The notes: generated by a model not told the origin, from the letters alone. Positions 34,697 through 43,874 are shown, counted from the first letter of the stretch. The stretch is DNA of 64,000 bases from Bradyrhizobium sp. 139 (GCF_023074175.1 NZ_JADPKS010000078.1:62001-126000), one strand, 5' to 3'. A program made the numbers and translations.

Positions 34697-34846
34697 TTGA
34701 ATCTCTCACACTACGGTCCTGCACATAGTGCATACGCGAGTTCTCGCGGACATGGCAACTTCTGGACTCTCAGACACGTCCGCTTTGGGTCATTTTCGAC
34801 GGATTCATCAGGGACTGTCGGCAGGTTGATGTCCGCTTCTGCTCGT

Positions 34847-34876
34847 CAAGGGGGCGGTGTCTTGCACCGCCCCTTG
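34847..34876. terminator. Hairpin in the repeat island
   Basis: CAAGGGGGCGGTG pairs with CACCGCCCCTTG (one bulged G) around a short loop and is followed by TTGC. It could end transcripts entering the region, but a role is unproven. Confidence 0.5.
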
Positions 34877-35572
34877 TTGCTTCCCCTGCAACGCGTCTCA
34901 TTGCTGACTTGTGTCGCCCGCGGGTCAACCCTTCTCGAGAAAAATATTCCGCTTTACCGAAATTCGGAAATGGCGTATGTGTCGCCCATCCCGGCTCATC
35001 CTTGAGGGGCGATCTTGTGGTCGTCACGTTCGCGAGCCGGGCTTGCGGTGGACGCGGCAGCGTTCGGGTGCGAGAGGCGTGGGCAGGGCGGATTGCTCTC
35101 CGTGAACCCGGGGCTTCGTGCCGACGAGCGGCGCTGCTAGGTTTCGTCTCGTCTGTAAGTTTCCGGCTCCGTCGACAGGGCCGGGAAAACTGCGGCGAGC
35201 AAGCGAACCGTGCGTACGGCAAAACCGTGTGGTCCTGGCCGTCGTTGCTACGGTCAAGCTCTTGCGGATGCGGCATTTGCGTCAACCGGCGCGGTGTCGG
35301 CGACTTTCGCTGGGGCGAGGGAGGCCAGAAGGAACTCGGCTCCCGGGAGAGCACGGCATAAGCCGTCCAACCATCGCGCAGGGAAGGCCGAGTGATTGGC
35401 TACACCTGTATGCTGCTGTGCGGTTTTTCTGCGTGTGTTTTTCGCGCAGCGGACCGCGGGTGCCAGCCGGCACCCGGCCTTCCCTGCGCCCCTCTTGGAC
35501 AAGAGGGCGGATCGACCAAGCAAAGCTCGGGCGAAACCCGCCGCGAGAACGGGAAGGCGTGTCTGCGAGGCC

Positions 35573-35659
35573 GTAGGATGGGTAGAGCCCTTGCGAAACC
35601 CATCGAGCTTCGGTGCAGACGCGAGCATGATGGGTTTCGCTTCGCTCTACCCATCCTAC
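35573..35659. repeat. Imperfect inverted repeat of about 32-bp arms
   Basis: The left arm begins GTAGGATGGGTAGAGC and ends GCGAAACCCATC; the right arm begins GATGGGTTTCGC and ends GCTCTACCCATCCTAC. The arms are inverted with three to four mismatches in the centre and enclose about 24 bp. It resembles a common palindromic intergenic element of Bradyrhizobium. Confidence 0.75.
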
Positions 35660-35712
35660 GAGCGCCACTCGCAATACCAGTGTTGAAGCAATTGCGCTCT
35701 ACGCTTCCAGCA

Positions 35713-35928
35713 TCACCGTCCCGCCGGTGCCGACATCGCGCCGTTGGCGTAGCGCGACCAGTCGGGGGTGGTTGGCTGCGACGGCCAGAGCGCGTTGGAG
35801 TCGCGGACCGACTGGGTGATGGGGGCGGGGCGTGCCTTGCTTCTGTGGCGGCGATCGCTCGCGGCGGCGGTCTGGATGGTGGCGGCAGCAATCAGGGTGG
35901 CGCCGAGAACGGCAAATGTCTTTCGCAT
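35713..35928 (-). CDS. Small exported protein, 71 aa
   Basis: ATG at 35928 after CGGGAGAAACAACC. Signal peptide MRKTFAVLGATLIAAATIQT with cleavage near AAAS, then a basic stretch (DRRHRSKARPAP) and SNALWPSQPTTPDWSRYANG. Small exported proteins of this layout occur widely in Bradyrhizobium; function unknown. A much longer open frame in the same phase extends to 37869, but it lies antisense to the allantoinase and DUF3830 genes and is rejected. Confidence 0.65.
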   Translation of the reverse strand: MRKTFAVLGATLIAAATIQTAAASDRRHRSKARPAPITQSVRDSNALWPSQPTTPDWSRYANGAMSAPAGR

Positions 35929-36171
35929 GGTTGTTTCTCCCGTGACGGCGTCCCGGTTGTGAGACATGTGTTCTCCGTCGCGGCTGACATGGCGATGCGT
36001 CCTGCCGAATATCAGCGATGTCGGCTTCACGATCGCCAGTGCAACCATCACGTTGGGGCGAGCAAATTTTCTAGCCTCGGCTAAATATTCGGCAATCGCG
36101 CTCGTGGCCGCGGTGGACTTGCCTCCTCCAATCCGGTTCAATGGGCCAAATTGGGTTTTCAGGCGACAACG

Positions 36172-36459
36172 ATGTCGAAATATCTGCTGGTCCTCCTCCT
36201 GATCGCCTCGCCGGCGGCCGCGCAGGTCAAGCTCGCTCCAAAGACCTCGGCAGCGCATCCGGACCCCTGCGCCCCGATCGGGCGCACCGCGGACGGCAAG
36301 CTGGTCTACTCGATGAAATGCGAGAACCTGCCGGCGCCGCCTCCGCCACCGCCGCACGCGGAACTGAAGGAGGCGCCTCCTTCGGCAGCGCCGGCCGCCG
36401 AGCCTGAGCCGGAGACGCGGCGCAGCGGCATTTTCGGTTGGTCCTACGACCGCAGGTGA
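36172..36459 (+). CDS. Exported Pro/Glu-rich protein, 95 aa
   Basis: The ATG at 36172 opens a signal peptide (MSKYLLVLLLIASPAAAQ). The ribosome binding site is weak, and an ATG at 36151 is an alternative. The mature part has two cysteines (PDPCAPIGRTADGKLVYSMK, then CENL), a polyproline tract (PAPPPPPPH) and a Glu/Ala/Pro linker ending RSGIFGWSYDRR. Probably periplasmic; no family identified. The P-rich linker suggests spanning or binding, but there is no evidence. Confidence 0.6.
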   Translation: MSKYLLVLLLIASPAAAQVKLAPKTSAAHPDPCAPIGRTADGKLVYSMKCENLPAPPPPPPHAELKEAPPSAAPAAEPEPETRRSGIFGWSYDRR

Positions 36460-36549
36460 TGCGGCCTCGCCACTTGCACGAAGCCAGATGGAATGCTCTT
36501 TGCTTGAAAATTCCCCGTGGGGCCTTAGCCCCCGATCCAGAGAGATGAG

Positions 36550-36963
36550 ATGAGCAAACTCGTTATCCGCGCCGGTGATTTCACCTTCGATGCCCGCTTC
36601 GAGGAGCAGCTCGCGCCCAAGACCGTCGCTGCGTTCCGCAAGGCGCTGCCGTTCGAAAGCCACATCATCCATGTGCGCTGGAGCGGCGAGGGCGTGTGGA
36701 TGCCCCTCGGCGATCTCGATTTCGGCGTCGGTTACGAGAACCACACGAGCTATCCCGCGCCCGGCCAGATCATCCTCTATCCCGGCGGCATCAGCGAGAC
36801 CGAGATCCTGCTCGCCTATGGCGGCGTGCACTTCGCGAGCAAGATGGGCCAGCTCGCCGGCAACCACTTCATCACGCTGACCTCGGGCCTGGAGAATCTG
36901 GCGACGCTCGGCAAGAGCGTGCTGTGGAAGGGCGCCCTGCCGATCCGCTTCGAGGAAGTCTGA
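36550..36963 (+). CDS. DUF3830-family protein (cyclophilin-like fold)
   Basis: 137 residues; ATG at 36550 after AGAGAGATGAG. FTFDARFEEQLAPKTVAAFR, then LPFESHIIHVRWSGEGVWMP and NHTSYPAPGQIILYPGGISE are typical of DUF3830, whose known structures have a cyclophilin-like barrel. The reaction is unknown. Members frequently accompany purine or pyrimidine ring-degrading genes, and here it is followed without a gap by allantoinase (TGA then GTG). A role in urate or allantoin turnover is inferred. Confidence 0.8.
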   Translation: MSKLVIRAGDFTFDARFEEQLAPKTVAAFRKALPFESHIIHVRWSGEGVWMPLGDLDFGVGYENHTSYPAPGQIILYPGGISETEILLAYGGVHFASKMGQLAGNHFITLTSGLENLATLGKSVLWKGALPIRFEEV

Positions 36964-37899
36964 GTGACGGACGCCCGCTACCCGCGCGATCTCCGCGGTT
37001 ACGGCCGCAACCCGCCGCATCCGCAATGGCCCGGCAACGCGCGGGTCGCGGTGCAGTTCGTCGTCAACTTCGAGGAAGGCGGCGAGAACAACATTTTGCA
37101 CGGCGACCGCGCCTCGGAAGCATTCCTGTCCGACGTGCTCGGTGCGCAGCCCTGGCCGGGCCAGCGCCACGCCAATATCGAGTCGATGTTCGAGTATGGC
37201 TCGCGCGCCGGCTTCTGGCGGCTGTGGCGGATGTTCAACGAGCGGAAGTGGCCGACCACCGTATTCGGCATTGCCACTGCGCTGAAGCGGAATCCCGAGA
37301 TCGTTGCGGCGATGAAGGAAGCGGGCTGGGATGTCGCGAGTCACAGCCTGAAATGGATCGAGCACAAGGACATGACCGAGGCGCAGGAGCGCGCGGAGAT
37401 CGCGGAAGCGATCCACGTCCACACCGAGGCGACCGGATCGCGGCCGCTCGGCTGGTATACCGGGCGCTCCTCGATCAACACCAACCGTCTGTTGATGGAG
37501 GAGGGCGGCTTTCTCTATCTCTGCGACTCCTATGCCGATGATCTGCCCTATTGGGTCAAGGGCGTGAGCGGCAAGCAGCTCATCATTCCCTATACGTTGG
37601 ATGCCAACGACATGCGTTTCATCAACCCGCAAGGGTTTGCGGAAGGCGAGCAGTTCTTCACCTATCTGAAGGATGCCTTCGATGTACTCTATGTCGAAGG
37701 CGAGAGCGCGCCGAAGATGATGTCGGTCGGCCTGCACTGTCGACTCGCCGGCCGACCAGGCCGCGCGGCGGGGCTGATCCGCTTCCTGGATTACATCGGC
37801 AAGCACGAGCGCGTCTGGGTGCCGACGCGGCTCCAGATCGCGCAGCACTGGCACGCAAAGCATGCGCATCTTGCCGCCGATGCGTTCGAGATCGGGTGA
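36964..37899 (+). CDS. puuE: Allantoinase, PuuE type (polysaccharide-deacetylase fold)
   Basis: 311 residues from a GTG placed directly after the DUF3830 stop, so translation is coupled. MTDARYPRDLRGYGRNPPHP, FVVNFEEGGENNILHGD and the GWDVASHSLKWIEHKDMTEA motif identify the metal-independent PuuE allantoinases rather than deacetylases: an active-site Glu (NFEEGGE) and His of SHSLKW replace the usual metal triad. It hydrolyses (S)-allantoin to allantoate (EC 3.5.2.5) in the cytoplasm. It comes 5 bp before the OHCU decarboxylase fusion that produces its substrate. Confidence 0.93.
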   Translation: MTDARYPRDLRGYGRNPPHPQWPGNARVAVQFVVNFEEGGENNILHGDRASEAFLSDVLGAQPWPGQRHANIESMFEYGSRAGFWRLWRMFNERKWPTTVFGIATALKRNPEIVAAMKEAGWDVASHSLKWIEHKDMTEAQERAEIAEAIHVHTEATGSRPLGWYTGRSSINTNRLLMEEGGFLYLCDSYADDLPYWVKGVSGKQLIIPYTLDANDMRFINPQGFAEGEQFFTYLKDAFDVLYVEGESAPKMMSVGLHCRLAGRPGRAAGLIRFLDYIGKHERVWVPTRLQIAQHWHAKHAHLAADAFEIG

Positions 37900-37904
37900 G
37901 GACG

Positions 37905-38792
37905 ATGTCGCAGATTTCGCTCGCCGATCTCAATGCCGCAAAGCAGACCGATTTCGTCGCGGCGCTTGCCAATGTCGTCGAATATTCGCCGTGGATTGCG
38001 GAGAAACTTGCCGGGCAGCGGCCATTCACCGGCATCAACCAGTTGCACACCGCGCTGATGGCGGCGATCCAGGGTGCCGATCCTGACGTGCAGCTGGCGC
38101 TGATCAGGGCGCATCCCGATCTCGCCAACAAGACCCAGCGCGCGGCGGGCCTCACGGTGGAGTCGACCGACGAGCAGAACAGCGCCGGCCTCGACCGGCT
38201 GTCGGACGCCGAATACGCCGCGTTCGAGCGCGTCAACAGCGCCTATCGCGACAAGTTCGGCTTCCCCTATATCGTCTGCGTGCGCCGTCACACCAAGGAT
38301 TCCGTACTGCGCGATTTCGAGACGCGGTTGCGCAATATTGCCAAGTCCGAGACGCGGCGCGCGATCGAGGAGATCGGCCGCATCTCCGCGCTGCGGCTCG
38401 ATCAGCTCGTCGCTGCCGATGACAAGTTGAAGGTGCACGGCCGGCTGTCGACGCATGTGCTGGACAATCTCGCCGGCAAGCCCGCGCCCGGCATTGCAGT
38501 CGAGCTCATGGAGCTCGCGAATCTCGGCGAGAGCCGCGTGATCGCGCGCGCCGTGACCAATGCCGACGGCCGCACCGACCAGCCGCTGATCGACGGCCGT
38601 CCGCTGCCGATCGGCCGCTACGAGCTCAAATTCAGCCTTGCCAAATATTACGCGGAACGCAATGTGCCGCTGTCAGACCCGCCGTTCCTTGACGAGATCC
38701 CGCTGCGCTTTGCGATCAGCGAGCCGGAAAACCACTACCACGTGCCGCTGCTGGTGACGCCATGGAGCTATTCGACCTATCGCGGAAGTTAG
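37905..38792 (+). CDS. Bifunctional OHCU decarboxylase / 5-hydroxyisourate hydrolase (UraD-PucM fusion)
   Basis: 295 residues; ATG at 37905 after GGTGAGGACG. Residues 1-165 are OHCU decarboxylase (UraD): LIRAHPDLANK with catalytic His70, STDEQNSAGLDRLSDAEYAA, and the FGFPYIVCVRRHTKDSVL segment. Residues about 177-295 are 5-hydroxyisourate hydrolase: HGRLSTHVLDNLAGKPAPGI, YHVPLLVTPWSYSTYRGS with the diagnostic terminal YRGS. It converts 5-hydroxyisourate to OHCU and then to (S)-allantoin, both unstable intermediates, so fusion favours channelling. Its stop overlaps the stop of the convergent xanthine-dehydrogenase gene (TTAG). Confidence 0.93.
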   Translation: MSQISLADLNAAKQTDFVAALANVVEYSPWIAEKLAGQRPFTGINQLHTALMAAIQGADPDVQLALIRAHPDLANKTQRAAGLTVESTDEQNSAGLDRLSDAEYAAFERVNSAYRDKFGFPYIVCVRRHTKDSVLRDFETRLRNIAKSETRRAIEEIGRISALRLDQLVAADDKLKVHGRLSTHVLDNLAGKPAPGIAVELMELANLGESRVIARAVTNADGRTDQPLIDGRPLPIGRYELKFSLAKYYAERNVPLSDPPFLDEIPLRFAISEPENHYHVPLLVTPWSYSTYRGS

Positions 38793-41515
38793 TCGCCGAA
38801 CTTGTCGTGCAGCGCCGGAAACAGCCGGTCCGGCTTGAAGGGCGGCGCGGTGAAGCGGATGCCGGTGGCGTCCGCGATCGCGTTGCCGAGCGCGGCGGCG
38901 ACCGGATTATAGGGGCTCTCGCTCATCGACTTGGCGCCAAGCGGCCCGATCGTGTCGAACGTCTCGGCGAAGAAGACGTCCGTGCGCGGAACGTCTGCGA
39001 AGGAGGGCAGGTGATAATCGCGGAATTTCGGGTTGGTGACGCGGCCGTCCGCGTCGATCACCATCTCCTCGTAGAGCGCAGCACCGAGCGCCTGCGCGAC
39101 GCCACCTTCGACCTGGCCGCGGCACTGCATGGGATTGGCGACGACGCCGGCATCCGCCGCCTGCACGCTCCTGAGAATCCTGAGCTCGCCGGTGCCCTTG
39201 TTCACGGCGACGCGAAAGCCCTGGACGTTGAAGCCGACCGAGCGCGGCGTGCCGCCGGAATTGCCGCTCGCCGCGAACGGCCGGCCGCGTTCACGCGCAA
39301 ACTTCGCGAGTTCCGTAAATGTCATCCGCCGCACGCCGCTGACGACCGCCTCGCCTTCGAGCGTGCAGCTCGCGGCGTCGCATAGCCAGGCGCTGGCGGC
39401 CGCCGCCTTCAGCTCCATCGCAAGCTGCATCGCTGCGGCATGCGCCGCCTTGCCGGCGACGAAGGTGCCCGCACTGCCATAGGCGCCGGTGTCATGGCCG
39501 CCGTGGGCGGTGTCGGACTGGCGCAGGCGGATCCTGTCGACGGTGGTTGCGAGCGTCGTCGCCGCGATCTGCCGGTGCACGGTGCTGGTGCCGTTGCCGA
39601 ACTCGGCGGTGCCGACGGTGAGATCGAAGCCGCCGTCGTCGTTGAGCGCGATCATCGCATCCGCGATATGGCCGGCCGGCGGTACCGTATCGATCATGGT
39701 CAGCGCGACGCCGTCGCCGATCAGCCACTCCGGCGACAGATCCGGCTGCGGACCATCAGCCTGCATCGCACGCTCGACGAGGTCGAGGCACTGGTCCAGC
39801 CCGTAGGAGCCGTAGAGCACGTCGTGAAATTCCGACGGCGGTGGCGATTGCATGGGGTCACCGGGCTTGACGACGTTGCGCCGGCGCATGTCGTAGGGGC
39901 TGATGCCAAGCTGCCTTGCCAGCTCGTCGATCGCAGCTTCGATCGCAATCTGTGTCTGGGGCAGGCCATAGCCGCGAAATGCGCCTGCCGGCACCGTGTT
40001 GGTGTAGACCGCGAAGCCGTCCACCTTTTTGTTCGGACAGTTGTAGACGCTGATGGACTCGGCCAGCGAGTGGAACATCACCGGACCGGCATGATTGCCA
40101 TAAGCGCCGGTGTTGGAGAGCACCTCGAGCTGGAGCGCGGTGAGCTTGCCGTCGGCATCGGCGCCGGCCTTGATGTGGACCCGCATCGGGTGCCGCGTCG
40201 AGGTCGCGATGAACTGCTCTTCGCGGGTCAGCTCCAGCTTGACCGGTCGTCCGGTCTTGAGCGTAGCGAGCGCCAGAATGTCCTCGACGAACATCTCCTG
40301 CTTGCCGCCAAAGCCGCCGCCGACGCGTTCGCAGAGCACGCGGACCTTGTCCATGGGTAACCCAAAGATATCCGAGAGCGCGCGGCGGGTCAGGAATGGC
40401 ACCTGCGTCGAGGTGCGAACGTTGAGCACGCCGGCCTGATCGAGCCAGGCGAGGCCGCCATGGGTCTCCAGCGCCGCATGCTGCACGCGGTGGCTGTGGA
40501 AGGTGCCCTCGAAGGTGACGGCGGACGCGGCGAGCGCAGCCGCCACGTCGCCGAATTCGCCATGCGTTTCCGCAACCAGGTTGCGCTGGGCGTCGGCGAC
40601 GCGGTTTTCGGTTGTGCGGCCTGGATGAATGACGGGTGCACCCGGCGCCATCGCCTGCTCAGGATCAATCAGCGCAGGCAGAATCTCGTAGCTGACCTTC
40701 AGTCGGCGGCACGCTTCCTCGGCGGCGGCCTCGCTTTCGGCGACGACGGCGGCAACCTTTTGGCCCATGAAGCGGACGACCTCGTCGAGGATGCGGGTGT
40801 CCTCGGGATCCATCCAGTCCTTCTCATGCCGCGCGGTCGAGATCAGGATCGAAGGTGCATCCTCATGTGTCAGGACCACGTGCACGCCGGGAACGCCTAG
40901 CGCTTCCGACTTGTCGATCGCCGTGATCCTTGCATGAGCATGAGGCGAGCGAAGGAGCTTGATATGCAGCAGACCGTCGATTTGCGTGTCGAACGTGTAG
41001 CGCGCCTTCCCGCGCACGACATCGGGACCTGCCGGTGCCGGCAGGCTGCGGCCGAAGGCGGCGCCGGCCTCGACGCTCTCCTCGATGTTGGTCTTGCCGA
41101 GCAGCGCGTCCTCGATGGAACGATAGCCGGTGCAGCGGCAGATATTGCCCTTCAATGACGACCCGAGATCGGTGCGCTGCGCCTGGTTCAGCGAGGCGCA
41201 GGTCAGGATCATGCCGGCGGTGCAGAAGCCGCATTGAAAGCCTTGCGCGTCGAGGAAAGCCTGCTGCATCGGATGCGCGCCGCTTTCACCGCCAAGTCCT
41301 TCGATCGTGGTGACGGCGCGACCTTCGGCGCGGAAGGCCGGGATCAGGCAGCTATGCACGGGTTCACCGTCGAGCAGCACAGTGCAGGCACCGCAATCGC
41401 CAGCATCGCAGCCTTTCTTCACGCCGAAATGACCGAGCTCGCGCAAGAACGTGCGCAGGCACTGGCCGGCGCGCGGCTCTTGCGGAAACGTCTTGCCGTT
41501 GACTTCGAAGCTCAT
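38789..41515 (-). CDS. Xanthine-dehydrogenase-family protein: fused [2Fe-2S] and molybdopterin subunits
   Basis: 908 residues. N-terminal iron-sulfur part with both [2Fe-2S] clusters: Cys36/41/44/56 (GCDAGDCGAC) and Cys95/98/126/128 (CGFC, CRCTG). From about residue 165 it is the molybdopterin-binding subunit (GGGFGGKQEMFVEDILALAT, AFRGYGLPQTQIAIEAAIDE, GAKSMSESP with catalytic Glu866). The FAD domain is a separate upstream gene overlapping by 4 bp (ATGA). It oxidises hypoxanthine/xanthine to urate. SMSESP instead of the usual GVGEPP around the catalytic Glu leaves substrate choice open. Confidence 0.9.
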   Translation of the reverse strand: MSFEVNGKTFPQEPRAGQCLRTFLRELGHFGVKKGCDAGDCGACTVLLDGEPVHSCLIPAFRAEGRAVTTIEGLGGESGAHPMQQAFLDAQGFQCGFCTAGMILTCASLNQAQRTDLGSSLKGNICRCTGYRSIEDALLGKTNIEESVEAGAAFGRSLPAPAGPDVVRGKARYTFDTQIDGLLHIKLLRSPHAHARITAIDKSEALGVPGVHVVLTHEDAPSILISTARHEKDWMDPEDTRILDEVVRFMGQKVAAVVAESEAAAEEACRRLKVSYEILPALIDPEQAMAPGAPVIHPGRTTENRVADAQRNLVAETHGEFGDVAAALAASAVTFEGTFHSHRVQHAALETHGGLAWLDQAGVLNVRTSTQVPFLTRRALSDIFGLPMDKVRVLCERVGGGFGGKQEMFVEDILALATLKTGRPVKLELTREEQFIATSTRHPMRVHIKAGADADGKLTALQLEVLSNTGAYGNHAGPVMFHSLAESISVYNCPNKKVDGFAVYTNTVPAGAFRGYGLPQTQIAIEAAIDELARQLGISPYDMRRRNVVKPGDPMQSPPPSEFHDVLYGSYGLDQCLDLVERAMQADGPQPDLSPEWLIGDGVALTMIDTVPPAGHIADAMIALNDDGGFDLTVGTAEFGNGTSTVHRQIAATTLATTVDRIRLRQSDTAHGGHDTGAYGSAGTFVAGKAAHAAAMQLAMELKAAAASAWLCDAASCTLEGEAVVSGVRRMTFTELAKFARERGRPFAASGNSGGTPRSVGFNVQGFRVAVNKGTGELRILRSVQAADAGVVANPMQCRGQVEGGVAQALGAALYEEMVIDADGRVTNPKFRDYHLPSFADVPRTDVFFAETFDTIGPLGAKSMSESPYNPVAAALGNAIADATGIRFTAPPFKPDRLFPALHDKFGD

Positions 41516-42339
41516 GACCGCGTCGTCCCCAGGAGCTCGCCGCGAATCTCTTCGGCGAGCCGCAGCGTCATATGCTTGCGCCAGAGCGGCTTGCCGTGAA
41601 TGTCGGCGTGGTACAGCTCATCCGGGATTTGCTGTGCGATCGCGTCGCGAAGCGCGCTCGCGTCCGGCGGCTTGGGAAGGAATAGCTGGATCGGTCGCAC
41701 CGTCGATGCAGTCACCGACAGCGCCAGCGTGCCTTCGCTATCCAGGCTGCCGATCAGGAGCGCCGCCGAGCGGCCGATCGGCGCCAGCGAGATCTGGCGA
41801 AACGCCGTGCGGCGCGTCAGCGCGGCAATCGGGATATCAATCTGCCGGAGCAGATCCCCCGGCGTCAGACGATTGCGCTGATTCCCGGTAACGAAGTCGA
41901 CGACGGATATCTTCTGCTCACCGCCGCCGGCCTTCCAGATGGTGCAGACGCCGTCGAGGGCGGATGTGAGCGAGATCATCGGTCCCGCCGGCAGCGACAT
42001 GCAGAGATTGCCGCCGATCGTCGCCGTCTTCCAGATCTTGAATGAGGCGAGGAAGGCCCGGCAGCACTGGCCGATCAACGGTGCTGCGAGCCAGTCGGGC
42101 GGGCAGGCGAAACCATCGAGCTGCGCAACGGTGCAGGTGGCCGCGATGGCGAGATGACCGTCCGTAATCGTCAGCGCCGGCCATTTCAGGTCGGTGAGAT
42201 CGATCAGTCGCCTCAGGTGGACCTGCGGCTCCGAGAACAGCCAGGTGCCGCCCGCGAGCCAAGCATCACCTGCCGTCCAAGCGGGCAGTTGCGCGCGCGT
42301 TTGCGGATGGGCCACTGTCGTGATGGTATTCAAATCCAT
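41512..42339 (-). CDS. FAD-binding subunit of a molybdopterin (xanthine) dehydrogenase
   Basis: 275 residues from the ATG at 42339; a TTG at 42375 would add 12 residues. FAD-binding motifs AWLAGGTWLFSEPQVHLRRL (AGGT) and KIWKTATIGGNLCMSLPAGP (TIGGN) of the CO-dehydrogenase flavoprotein fold are present, followed by the CODH flavoprotein C-terminal domain (LRQIDIPIAALTRRTAFRQI). It passes electrons from the [2Fe-2S] centres to NAD. It is translationally coupled to the fused FeS/Mo subunit that follows and divergent from 8-oxoguanine deaminase. Confidence 0.88.
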   Translation of the reverse strand: MDLNTITTVAHPQTRAQLPAWTAGDAWLAGGTWLFSEPQVHLRRLIDLTDLKWPALTITDGHLAIAATCTVAQLDGFACPPDWLAAPLIGQCCRAFLASFKIWKTATIGGNLCMSLPAGPMISLTSALDGVCTIWKAGGGEQKISVVDFVTGNQRNRLTPGDLLRQIDIPIAALTRRTAFRQISLAPIGRSAALLIGSLDSEGTLALSVTASTVRPIQLFLPKPPDASALRDAIAQQIPDELYHADIHGKPLWRKHMTLRLAEEIRGELLGTTRS

Positions 42340-42488
42340 GGCTGCGCCGACGCTTCCCCCCGGTGAATCGTACAAGAGAGTCTTGCAAGACCGGAGCCAA
42401 GTCGCAACAACAAGTCGCAGCAGAAAGGCGTTCGGGCCGGCGTCGGCATTGGGCGCCTGTCATCAGCGATCTGAGGAGAAGCAGGGTC

Positions 42489-43838
42489 ATGAGCGACGCA
42501 AAGCCGATCTGGGTCAGGGATCCCCTGGCCATCCTCGCCGACGGTGCGGAGCGCGGGATCGTAGTGAGGGATGGTCGGATCGTCGAGCTCGTGCCGGCCG
42601 GCGGCAGGCCCGCGACGGCGGACGTCGCGGTGTTCGACGCCCGCGAGCATGTCGTGCTGCCGGGCCTGATCAATACGCATCATCATTTCTACCAGACGCT
42701 GACGCGGGCGCTGCCGGCGGCGATGGACCGCGAGCTGTTTCCCTGGCTCCAGGCGCTCTATCCGGTCTGGGCGAAGCTGACCCCGGAATCGCTCGAGCTC
42801 GGCGTCACCGTGGCGATGTCCGAGCTCCTGCTTTCGGGCTGCACCACCACAACGGATCACCACTACGTGTTCCCGGCGGGGCTCGAGGAGTCCGTCGATA
42901 TCGAGGTCGGAGTCGCAAGACGGCTCGGGGTCCGGGTGCTGCTCACGCGCGGCTCGATGAACCTGTCGCAGCGCGACGGCGGCTTGCCGCCTGACAGCGT
43001 CGTACAGGACGAGGACACGATCCTCGCCGACAGCGCGCGCGTGGTCGCAAAGCATCATCAGCGCGGCGCGGACGCGATGGTGCAGATTGCGCTCGCGCCA
43101 TGCTCACCCTTCTCGGTGACGACGTCCTTGATGCGCGCCACCGCCGATCTCGCCGGCAAGCTCGACGTCCGTTTGCACACTCATCTTGCGGAGACCGAGG
43201 ACGAGAACAGGTTCTGCCAAGCGATGTATGGTTGCCGTCCGCTCGACTATCTCGATCAGTGCGGCTGGCTCGATGCGCGGACCTGGCTCGCCCACGGTAT
43301 CTTCTTCAACGCGGACGAGATGAAGCGGCTCGGCAAGGCGAAGACGACCATCAGCCATTGCGCCTGCAGCAACCAGGTCCTGGCCTCGGGCTGCTGCCCC
43401 GTCTGCGAGATGGAGGAGGCCGGTGTCGGCATCGGCATCGGCGTCGACGGCTCAGCTTCGAACGACGGTTCGAATTTGATGCAGGAAGTACGGGCCGCAT
43501 TCCTGCTGCAACGGGCCCGCTACGGGGTAGCAAAAGTGAGTCACAAGGACGCGCTCCGTTGGGCCACGAAGGGCTCGGCGGCCTGCGTCGGCCGGCCGGA
43601 ACTCGGCGAGATTGCCGTCGGCAAGGTCGCCGATCTCGCCCTGTTCAAACTCGACGAGCTGCGCTTCTCCGGCCACGGCGATGCGCTGGCCGCGCTGGTG
43701 CTGTGCGGGGCGCATCGGGCCGACCGGGTGATGGTGGCGGGCAACTGGACGGTAATCGACGGCGCGATCCCGGGACTGGACGTCCCTGACCTTATCCGCC
43801 GTCACAGTTCCGCGGCGCGGGCCATGCAGGCAGGATAG
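42489..43838 (+). CDS. 8-oxoguanine deaminase (amidohydrolase superfamily)
   Basis: 449 residues; ATG at 42489 after GAGGAGAAGCAGGG. Zinc-amidohydrolase residues: LINTHHHFYQTLTRALP, LHTHLAETEDENRFCQAMYG, WLAHGIFFNADEMKRL, HCACSNQVLASGCCPVCEM and GVDGSASNDGSN. The SxQLASGxCPV-type loop and CTTTTDHHYVFP match 8-oxoguanine/guanine-type deaminases of the ATZ/TRZ group. It deaminates 8-oxoguanine to urate (EC 3.5.4.32), feeding the same pathway as xanthine dehydrogenase, from which it is divergent with a 149-bp gap between starts. Confidence 0.88.
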   Translation: MSDAKPIWVRDPLAILADGAERGIVVRDGRIVELVPAGGRPATADVAVFDAREHVVLPGLINTHHHFYQTLTRALPAAMDRELFPWLQALYPVWAKLTPESLELGVTVAMSELLLSGCTTTTDHHYVFPAGLEESVDIEVGVARRLGVRVLLTRGSMNLSQRDGGLPPDSVVQDEDTILADSARVVAKHHQRGADAMVQIALAPCSPFSVTTSLMRATADLAGKLDVRLHTHLAETEDENRFCQAMYGCRPLDYLDQCGWLDARTWLAHGIFFNADEMKRLGKAKTTISHCACSNQVLASGCCPVCEMEEAGVGIGIGVDGSASNDGSNLMQEVRAAFLLQRARYGVAKVSHKDALRWATKGSAACVGRPELGEIAVGKVADLALFKLDELRFSGHGDALAALVLCGAHRADRVMVAGNWTVIDGAIPGLDVPDLIRRHSSAARAMQAG

Positions 43839-43874
43839 TCAAGGCCAGGATAGATAGGTCAAGGCAAAGTAGAA

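Larger units (their letters stand above)
34697..35712. repeat. Intergenic repeat island, about 1 kb
   Basis: No credible gene on either strand: several open frames overlap in all phases but lack ribosome binding sites and recognisable products. From left to right: a degenerate ATGTCCGCTT-type repeat (34780-34840), a hairpin, a segment starting GTGTCGCCCATCCCGGCTCA (34979) and running to about 35390 that resembles a long repetitive element of Bradyrhizobium intergenic DNA, and an inverted repeat (35573-35659). The last two are known to me as multi-copy in this genus; copy number cannot be checked here. Confidence 0.6.

Noticed and set aside
35713..37869. A 718-codon open frame on the minus strand
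   Set aside because: All but its last 71 codons are antisense to puuE and the DUF3830 gene and have the low-complexity Arg/Asp/Gly-rich composition of a shadow frame in high-GC DNA. Only the part 35713-35928 has its own start and ribosome binding site.
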